DNA from: Chloroflexi bacterium RBG_16_56_11
GTDB lineage: Bacteria; Chloroflexota; Dehalococcoidia; Dehalococcoidales; RBG-16-60-22
Direction: 5' to 3'
Length of the DNA: 8,586 bases
Assembly (NCBI GenBank): GCA_001796865.1
Contig: MGNQ01000058.1
Span: forward strand, 1 to 8,586
Position numbers and translations under genes: made by a program. Shown piece after piece: positions 1 through 5,318 of this stretch; position 1 is the first letter of the stretch; every line of letters begins with the position of its first letter. Under the pieces are notes generated by a model. The model was not told the DNA's origin. It saw nothing but the letters and a program-made list of their open reading frames with translations, and did no database searches.

Positions 1-1206
1 TTGCATAGTTTCTTCTTCCATGTCGCTATGGGAAATAACCATACCGTGTAAAACTTCCTGGAGTTGCGCCGGGGTGAAACCATTGGTCACTTTCACAGTA
101 TAACCCCTGACACCTTCGGACAAAGGGATTTTCTCCGAAATATGTTTAACCAGTTCGTCACGCTGTTGAGAGTTCGGACGGGTTATCCTGAATACTCGGT
201 CAAAACGTGACGGTCTCTCGCTCAACGCCTTATCCAGCGTTTCAAAGCAATTACTGGTCGCAACGGTGACAATAGCCGTCTTCCCTGCAATACCGTCCAT
301 TTCCGCCAGAAGGGCGATTAGTGGCGGAGTGCCACGATAGAAACCGTGCCTTTCCTGTCCTATGCAGTCCAAATCTTCTATGAAAACGATGCTGGGGTTA
401 AGGTCCTGCGCTATTGCGAAAATATCGGAGATATATTCTTCATGTAACATGCCATAGGCGGAAGTGGTGATACAGGTGATTTCATTGGCTTCCGAAATCA
501 ACGCTTTGCAAATCATTGTTTTTCCTGAACCCGGTTCACCAGCCAGGATAATTCCTCTCTTGGGCGGTACACCATGCTTTACTAATCGGGCGCAATTATT
601 TAAGAAACCGATGGTGTTTAAACGTATTTCCTTTTTGATGTCTGAATCCAGGATAAAGGAATCCCAATCTACGTATCCTGCATTTATGAAAGAGATTTCT
701 CTGTTAAAGCTAATCTTTTTCCCTCTGTAGAAATTATGTTGCTTTAAGAAATCTGAAATGTCTTTAATGAGTTGTTTGACCAGGTCACGGTGTTCTTTCC
801 CTGCCTCTATTTCGATAAAACCAAGTCCGGCGACAGTGATAATCAGCCGAATATCTCCTTTCTTAACGAGCATCTGTCCATCGATCATGCAACTCTCATT
901 TTTTGCATAGTCGGTTTGGATGTCCCAGAAGACTGGTTCCACTTCAGAATACCCGTGAAACGAGACTGTCTCCCATCCGGGTGATGTCGTAATGCATTTT
1001 ACTGTCCATGCAAGGAGTTTTCCGTAGTACGTTTCAGTGTTGTACGCTTCGACGGACAGCGGCCCTTTTCCCAAAAAGTTTTTGATAATATCATTATTAT
1101 TCCGATTGAGCATTTCATGCCTCTTTACCGGGTGGTGGAATGACTCAGGTATGTCTTCGTAATCCGCCGATGTCAGTTCTACCATCTCAACTTCATCATC
1201 ACACAT
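1..1206 (-). CDS. BCS1-like AAA ATPase, C-terminus cut by window edge
   Basis: This frame is open for 402 codons from ATG at 1206 to base 1, so the C-terminus lies outside the window. GGAGG at 1215-1219 sits 8 nt upstream and supports the start. Residues 1-190 or so form an N-terminal region I do not recognise. The AAA module follows: Walker A GEPGSGKT (223-230), an aromatic pore-loop-like Tyr near 251, Walker B IVFIEDLD (273-280), sensor 1 ending in Asn319, and an arginine-finger stretch ERPSRFDR (330-337). A sensor-2-like FTPAQL lies near 380. The Walker B acidic pair reads Glu-Asp instead of the usual Asp-Glu, as in BCS1-type AAA proteins. Such ATPases form hexamers that remodel or thread protein substrates; the substrate here is unknown. 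The 175-aa gene 126 bp upstream on the same strand is a likely co-transcribed partner. The family is firm; the role is not. Confidence 0.9.
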   Translation of the reverse strand, partial: MCDDEVEMVELTSADYEDIPESFHHPVKRHEMLNRNNNDIIKNFLGKGPLSVEAYNTETYYGKLLAWTVKCITTSPGWETVSFHGYSEVEPVFWDIQTDYAKNESCMIDGQMLVKKGDIRLIITVAGLGFIEIEAGKEHRDLVKQLIKDISDFLKQHNFYRGKKISFNREISFINAGYVDWDSFILDSDIKKEIRLNTIGFLNNCARLVKHGVPPKRGIILAGEPGSGKTMICKALISEANEITCITTSAYGMLHEEYISDIFAIAQDLNPSIVFIEDLDCIGQERHGFYRGTPPLIALLAEMDGIAGKTAIVTVATSNCFETLDKALSERPSRFDRVFRITRPNSQQRDELVKHISEKIPLSEGVRGYTVKVTNGFTPAQLQEVLHGMVISHSDMEEETMQ

Positions 1207-1214
1207 AAAACAAA

Positions 1215-1219
1215 CCTCC
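1215..1219 (-). promoter_or_regulatory. Ribosome binding site of the AAA ATPase gene
   Basis: The minus strand reads GGAGG here, 8 nt before the ATG at 1206. It fixes the start of the AAA ATPase, whose reading frame is not closed within the window. Confidence 0.75.
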
Positions 1220-1286
1220 AAATGGTTCTTTCCAGTGGCAACTACATAGGGTGTTCATGGCATCCCCTGTCACTTTATTGGTAATC

Positions 1287-1310
1287 GGGGTTTATCGGCG
1301 AGAAATCCCC
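1287..1310 (-). other. Possible stem-loop between the 175-aa gene and the AAA gene
   Basis: GGGGTTT at 1287-1293 can pair with AAATCCCC at 1303-1310 (seven pairs and one bulged T) around a loop of about nine bases. It lies in the 126-bp gap between the two minus-strand genes. No U-tract follows it on the minus strand, so it does not look like an intrinsic terminator. It could be an attenuator, a processing site or chance. Confidence 0.25.
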
Positions 1311-1332
1311 ACGAGGATCTGACAATGATTCT

Positions 1333-1860
1333 TCAGCGAAGTAAGGGATCAATCTCTTCAAACCATAGCCCGGCAAAGACCGTCCACCGCTCCACGAAAT
1401 TATGCTGCGTTTCTATCTGAACAAAGATAAATGCCGGATCTTTGTATCCCACGACAGGAGGTAAGCTGGTCCAATCATCGTATACTTCCTGTGTAGTAAG
1501 TGTAACAACAGTCCGTTTGCGATAGAGTTTATTTTTTGCCAGGTAATTGAGATCCGGAGTTTGTCCCTGCTCCCAGCAGTCCCGAAAATACCGCAATGTT
1601 TGCTGGCTAAAACCTTTCTCAATTCTGGGTATAACGATTTTTTCTAAAATACCCTTGATACCCAGCTCAACCAGTAAGTCCTTGTTGATCTTACTGTAGA
1701 TGGGGTTGCTGCCTTCCGCATAAATTGACAGGAATCCCTTCTGTTTTAGTTCCTTAAGCCGCCCCTTCTTATTCTTGGCTTGCAGCACTCCCCAGAGAAA
1801 TGGATCGGCATTGATAAAATATTTACCGAGCTTCCCGGTTTGTTCTTTGGAGATATTCAT
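1333..1860 (-). CDS. Hypothetical 175-aa protein upstream of AAA ATPase
   Basis: I do not recognise this family. The 175-aa product has no signal peptide and no membrane segment. Its N-terminal half is helical and lysine-rich; its C-terminal half is richer in aromatic residues and predicted strands (TVVTLTTQEVYDDW, FIFVQIET, WTVFAGLWFEEID). No catalytic motif stands out. The ATG at 1860 is supported by AAGGAGA at 1869-1875, 8 nt upstream. It is the first gene of a minus-strand unit with the AAA ATPase 126 bp downstream, and a good promoter candidate lies at 1912-1940. From context it may be an adaptor or substrate of the ATPase; this is inference only. Reality of the gene is well supported by length, ribosome binding site and position. 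Confidence 0.75.
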   Translation of the reverse strand: MNISKEQTGKLGKYFINADPFLWGVLQAKNKKGRLKELKQKGFLSIYAEGSNPIYSKINKDLLVELGIKGILEKIVIPRIEKGFSQQTLRYFRDCWEQGQTPDLNYLAKNKLYRKRTVVTLTTQEVYDDWTSLPPVVGYKDPAFIFVQIETQHNFVERWTVFAGLWFEEIDPLLR

Positions 1861-1868
1861 ACATACTT

Positions 1869-1875
1869 CTCCTTA
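1869..1875 (-). promoter_or_regulatory. Ribosome binding site of the 175-aa gene
   Basis: AAGGAGA on the minus strand, 8 nt before the ATG at 1860. It is the main support for that start of an otherwise unrecognised gene. Confidence 0.7.
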
Positions 1876-1911
1876 CTATGTGTATTGGGAATCAATAATT
1901 TATTACTATTA

Positions 1912-1940
1912 TTTATATCATATTTTATAATAATTTGCAA
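1912..1940 (-). promoter_or_regulatory. Predicted promoter for the 175-aa / AAA unit
   Basis: On the minus strand, -35 TTGCAA (1935-1940) and -10 TATAAA (1912-1917) are separated by exactly 17 bp. The -35 matches the sigma-70 consensus at 4 of 6 positions and the -10 at 5 of 6. It lies about 50 bp upstream of the start codon in a very AT-rich spacer, where chance matches are more likely. Confidence 0.5.
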
Positions 1941-1963
1941 TCCTTTTAATGTTATATTACAAT
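1935..1963 (+). promoter_or_regulatory. Predicted promoter for the 173-aa / recombinase unit
   Basis: On the plus strand, the same palindromic hexamer TTGCAA (1935-1940) lies 17 bp from TACAAT (1958-1963), a 5-of-6 match to the -10 consensus. Transcription would start near 1970 and give a leader of about 114 nt before the ATG at 2084. Sharing the -35 hexamer means polymerase could not bind both directions at once. Confidence 0.45.
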
Positions 1964-2083
1964 AAATCATGGGTTTATCCAGCCAGGCCTTACATGAGAA
2001 GCCGCGGACTATTTGGACTTCTGCTTAAAAATGAGGGGGACAGGGAATAATCTTCGGTATTTTTCGACGGATGGAGGACCGTT

Positions 2084-2605
2084 ATGGATACTAAGAAAAA
2101 ATTCCTGGAACTACTGGACGGCGTCGACTTTCGATATGGTGCCGCTGTCGACTCACCTGATCAGTTAGTGAATCTTGGCCAGCATGTACTGACTCAATAC
2201 GAAGCCCTTGGTGAGGAGCGACAACAGCGTGCTTATGACCTGATGTGTGTGATCCTGGCAGATGTACTGCAACCCCGGGCGCTTGCCAGATGGCATGACG
2301 CCAGCTTTAACTCCATACGGCGGGTATTGGTTGAAGAGTTTACACGGCTGGGAATTGATACTATATGGGAGAAGTACCAGCAACTGGCGAAGCAAGCAAT
2401 TGCCAACCTGGGGCTTAACGACTTCCAGATGGAGCAACTGAATACATTGTTCGACCTCATGCCCGACATCGTCGTTGAATTTATAGCCCGACTAGCAAGC
2501 CGCTTTGATTTTTTGCCCCGGGAAAACGCGGCTATACTCGCCCTCGTTCTGCGGGATATGTTTCAGGAGGAGGCCAATCATGCTGAGTCTAAGCGACATA
2601 ATTAA
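2084..2605 (+). CDS. Hypothetical 173-aa helical protein coupled to the serine recombinase
   Basis: I do not recognise this family. The product is predicted almost entirely helical and soluble, with many hydrophobic heptad-like stretches and no Cys-pair zinc motif or evident helix-turn-helix. The start is well supported: GGAGG at 2073-2077, 6 nt from ATG. The stop at 2603-2605 lies inside the recombinase gene, whose ATG is at 2580, so the two frames overlap by 26 bp and are probably translationally coupled. Such tight coupling suggests the protein works with the recombinase, for example as a recombination directionality factor or a stabilising partner. Known directionality factors for large serine recombinases are very diverse in sequence, so lack of similarity would not exclude this. 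The function is inferred from position only. Confidence 0.75.
   Translation: MDTKKKFLELLDGVDFRYGAAVDSPDQLVNLGQHVLTQYEALGEERQQRAYDLMCVILADVLQPRALARWHDASFNSIRRVLVEEFTRLGIDTIWEKYQQLAKQAIANLGLNDFQMEQLNTLFDLMPDIVVEFIARLASRFDFLPRENAAILALVLRDMFQEEANHAESKRHN
2565..2573 (+). promoter_or_regulatory. Ribosome binding site fixing the recombinase start
   Basis: AGGAGGAGG lies within the 3' end of the 173-aa gene, 6 nt before the ATG at 2580. It favours that ATG over the in-frame ATG at 2505, which would add 25 residues unlike the usual recombinase N-terminus. Confidence 0.8.
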
Positions 2606-4760
2606 TACCATCGAAAGAAAATCTAGGAAGCCCGATGAAAGCGAGCTCAGGACGCTCCCCAACCGGATAGCGGTGATCCACGGCCGCCTATCAGACCCGC
2701 ACCAGGTGCACGACAGTCGGGAGTCGGTCCGCGAGATAGCGGTGCAACTACGAAGGGCAATCGAAGATGGGTATGAAACAGGTCTGGACCCTGCCGCGGT
2801 CGAGGATTGGCTGGAGAAAATCCGTAATGGCGCCGTCCAGCCGGGCATCCTCAGAGACGGCAAAGTCGTCGTCAACTGCCTCGGTCTCGGGATATCCGGC
2901 AGCCTGCCGGAGGAAAAGCGGCCGGATCTGGTACTCGATTTCGAGCTCCTGGAGAAGGGAGAACTGGGGGCAATCTATGTCACCGAAGGAGCGAACCGCC
3001 TCTCACGGGATCCGGATCGCCTGGTCTCCGCGAAGCTGCTCAAGTTGATGAAAGACTCGAACTGCAAGTTGCGGACCTCCTACGAAGTGCTGAGCCCTTG
3101 TATCGACCGGGACTGGGAGATCATCCACCGGGAGTTTGAAAGGGGAGCCGAAGAGCTAAAAGAACTGCACAAGCGGCTGTACCACAGGAAAGAGCTGCGG
3201 GCGACGCGGGGCGAATTTGTCGGCGAGCCGATACCGCCCGGTTTCATTCTGCCGATAATAGGGCGGAAGGCTAATGGCGAATACCAGTTCGGGAAAATGG
3301 ATCCCTACCCGCCGCACACTGCCATTGATGTCCGGATTTTCCAGGAGTATATCCGGTGTCGCGGCAGCAAACTGCAAACGGCCCTAGCCATGGCGGATGT
3401 AATGTTTCCGCGCTTTCTCCCGGAATTTACCTATATGGAACGCTATTCCGCTCTTAGAAGCTGCCCCAGGACACCGGCAGGCTACCGCATCACGCCGGCG
3501 ACGGTCAAGGGCCTGGTTACCAATCTGAAACTTATCGGGGTATGGAGGTGGGGCGATACCATCAAGGTCAACAACCATGAGCCAGTGGTTCCTGAAGCCC
3601 TGTTTTTAACGGCTTACGAATTGGCTCTCGCCCGCGCCAAGCCGAAAGGCCGAGCGGTCTACTACGAACCGATGGAATGGTCCGGGCTTCTATGGTGCTG
3701 CAACCATGATAAACCGGCGCTGGTATCGAGCTACTCTTCTGGAGGCGTTTACCGCTGCAAACGGGACTATGATGCGGCTCTGGGGCGTATTTGCCTTAAT
3801 ATTGAAAAACGGTTTATCAATGAGCCCCTGACAACGGAGGTGTTGCGACAACTCGATTTTACACCCTGCGCCGAGGAGGTGCTGGAACAGCTAGAAAACG
3901 AGGCGGTACAGGGGAAGCTGGAAACAGCAAATTATAGCCAGGAGGTTACGGAACTGGAGAGGAGGCTAGAGAATCTCAAGCAATATCTCGGGTGCGGGGA
4001 TAAACAGCGAGAAGAAATATACTGGCAACAGTACCAGGCTACCGAAGAGAAACTCAAGGACCTCTTGAACAACCCGGTCCCGGTAAAGACCATCGCTGCC
4101 ATTGACATCAGAGCCGTGAAGCAATTCCTGGTGAATCTGCCCGGCAAATGGCAGAGTTACACTCCTACCGTGCGTAACCGTCTGCTCAAGCTGATCATTG
4201 AAAAAGTTGAATTACGCCATGATGCGAAAATCATCGAGGCAACCGTACACTGGAAAACCGGTTTTTGTCAAAGAGTGATTATTCAACGCGCCAGGGCAAC
4301 AAATAACCAGGGCAGTGTGTGGACTGAAGAAGAGAATAGACTCTTGGAAGCACTTTGGAGAAATACACCTCTTAAAGCTGTGCTGGAAGCTCTGCCGGAA
4401 AGGACACTGTCCGCTATCAGAAATCACGCTCGATGCCTTGATCTGAAGTGTCAAAGGAAGACGACCTCAGCAAAAAAACGACGCCGTTGGACGAGACAGG
4501 AGGAAGCACAGGCACATGTGTTTTATAAGGAAGGGACTCCTGTCTCGGAAATCGCCACAAAGCTAAACCGTACTCACAATGCGATTATGCAGCGGGCTAC
4601 AGCTAAAAAGTGGCATGTTCCATCTCAGTCTATGAGAAAGAAAAAGCCGGTTGTATGGAAAACGGTGGATCAGGACTTCAAGGTTTTTCAAGAAGCCCCC
4701 TCTCGCAGGCTACTCCCCTTTGGACATATCTTGAACTTGATTTTCAAAGTGGTAGAATAG
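2580..4760 (+). CDS. Large serine recombinase with C-terminal tandem Myb/SANT-like repeats
   Basis: A site-specific DNA integrase/excisionase of about 726 aa, expected to cut and rejoin att sites through a phosphoserine link. The N-terminal resolvase domain has the catalytic serine in GRLSD (about Ser38), then SGS...RPD (106-116) and NRLSRD (139-144) with the usual arginines. An insertion of about 25-30 residues (64-97) separates the first helix from the next strand. The recombinase domain begins near 210 (GEPIPPGF). A zinc-ribbon-like region follows with Cys373, His376, Cys393 and Cys405, so one usual Cys is replaced by His. A coiled coil spans about 433-497. The C-terminus adds two Myb/SANT or homeodomain-like repeats, starting at VWTEEENRLLEALW (about 581) and RWTRQEEAQAH (about 637), both with a basic second half. 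The gene overlaps the 173-aa gene by 26 bp. All catalytic landmarks are intact, so it should be active. Confidence 0.93.
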   Translation: MLSLSDIINTIERKSRKPDESELRTLPNRIAVIHGRLSDPHQVHDSRESVREIAVQLRRAIEDGYETGLDPAAVEDWLEKIRNGAVQPGILRDGKVVVNCLGLGISGSLPEEKRPDLVLDFELLEKGELGAIYVTEGANRLSRDPDRLVSAKLLKLMKDSNCKLRTSYEVLSPCIDRDWEIIHREFERGAEELKELHKRLYHRKELRATRGEFVGEPIPPGFILPIIGRKANGEYQFGKMDPYPPHTAIDVRIFQEYIRCRGSKLQTALAMADVMFPRFLPEFTYMERYSALRSCPRTPAGYRITPATVKGLVTNLKLIGVWRWGDTIKVNNHEPVVPEALFLTAYELALARAKPKGRAVYYEPMEWSGLLWCCNHDKPALVSSYSSGGVYRCKRDYDAALGRICLNIEKRFINEPLTTEVLRQLDFTPCAEEVLEQLENEAVQGKLETANYSQEVTELERRLENLKQYLGCGDKQREEIYWQQYQATEEKLKDLLNNPVPVKTIAAIDIRAVKQFLVNLPGKWQSYTPTVRNRLLKLIIEKVELRHDAKIIEATVHWKTGFCQRVIIQRARATNNQGSVWTEEENRLLEALWRNTPLKAVLEALPERTLSAIRNHARCLDLKCQRKTTSAKKRRRWTRQEEAQAHVFYKEGTPVSEIATKLNRTHNAIMQRATAKKWHVPSQSMRKKKPVVWKTVDQDFKVFQEAPSRRLLPFGHILNLIFKVVE
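4731..4758 (+). promoter_or_regulatory. Predicted promoter of the membrane-protein gene, near-leaderless
   Basis: TTGAAC (4731-4736) and TAGAAT (4753-4758) are 16 bp apart, within the last codons of the recombinase gene. The -10 matches consensus at 5 of 6 positions. Only 6 nt separate it from the ATG at 4765, so transcription would begin at or very near the start codon. The absence of a good Shine-Dalgarno sequence fits this. Confidence 0.45.
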
Positions 4761-4764
4761 GGAC

Positions 4765-5316
4765 ATGCGTGCAATTATCACTGCACTTAAAATATGGCTA
4801 GGAATCATTAGAAATGGAACCTTAATAGTGCCATTAGGTATTACGTGGGGCCTAATAGGTGCCTACGATTTAGTTAGCAATCAATTTTTTAACGATAAAT
4901 GGCCAAAAATCAGTAATGTGTTACCGGATTGGGGATGGCAATCTTGGGCTATTATGGGGCTCCTTTTTCTCCTAGCTATTTCCGTTCAAGGAACATATAA
5001 AAAAGAAAGAACCAAGTTATCAAGTAACTGGATTTCAGCATATCAAATTGAAAACAGTAAATTACCCCCTATCCAAGATTATTTTGTTGACCTAACAATA
5101 AACTATACAAAGGGTGAACCAATCTCTAGAGAAATAAAACTTCGTCCTATGAGTGCCCAATTTTGGGCCAGGTTGTTTCCGAGTCAAAGAGATGAGCTTA
5201 AGCAGTTAGTAGAGTGGTTAGGTATGAATTGGGACGATTATTATGAGCAAATGCAGAGAATGTTACCAAAACCAAATCCCAAGCAAGCCAAAAATCGGCC
5301 TTTCGAACAGCATTAA
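4765..5316 (+). CDS. Hypothetical two-helix membrane protein, 183 aa
   Basis: No family recognised. Two hydrophobic segments, about residues 18-37 and 58-76, form a helical hairpin. Arg2, Lys9 and Arg16 before the first and KKER (79-82) after the second predict both ends in the cytoplasm and a short Trp- and Pro-containing outer loop. The remaining 105 or so residues form a soluble tail rich in charged and aromatic residues, ending in a Pro/Lys/Gln-rich stretch. The gene begins 4 bp after the recombinase stop and ends 2 bp before the pcrA stop on the other strand. It is much richer in A+T (roughly 30-40% GC by eye on two lines) than the recombinase or pcrA, a sign of separate origin. It may be element cargo such as an exclusion or immunity function, but nothing in the sequence shows that. 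Confidence 0.72.
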   Translation: MRAIITALKIWLGIIRNGTLIVPLGITWGLIGAYDLVSNQFFNDKWPKISNVLPDWGWQSWAIMGLLFLLAISVQGTYKKERTKLSSNWISAYQIENSKLPPIQDYFVDLTINYTKGEPISREIKLRPMSAQFWARLFPSQRDELKQLVEWLGMNWDDYYEQMQRMLPKPNPKQAKNRPFEQH

Positions 5317-5318
5317 TT

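Larger units (their letters stand above)
1861..2083. other. 223-bp divergent intergenic region
   Basis: The stretch separates two divergent transcription units. Its left half (to about 1970) is very AT-rich and holds the paired promoter candidates. Its right half is the predicted leader of the plus-strand unit, with GGAGG at 2073-2077 placed 6 nt before the ATG at 2084. The G-rich run GAGGGGGACAGGG at about 2032-2045 has no clear function. I see no RNA gene or strong hairpin here. Confidence 0.6.

Noticed and set aside
464..984. Two plus-strand open frames opposite the AAA ATPase
   Set aside because: The minus-strand frame encodes all AAA motifs without interruption across this stretch, so these are antisense shadows.
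2032..2045. G-rich run resembling motifs seen in REP-like repeats near small transposases
   Set aside because: Only one copy, no hairpin and no transposase in the window.
2505..2579. In-frame upstream start (ATG 2505) for the recombinase
   Set aside because: It would add 25 residues unlike a recombinase N-terminus and has no ribosome binding site, while ATG 2580 has AGGAGGAGG at ideal distance.
4640..4760. Frameshift at the recombinase C-terminus, because the last 35-40 residues look unlike the rest
   Set aside because: The alternative frames give stops or no better sequence, and the stop fits the close spacing to the next gene. A poorly conserved tail is the simpler reading.
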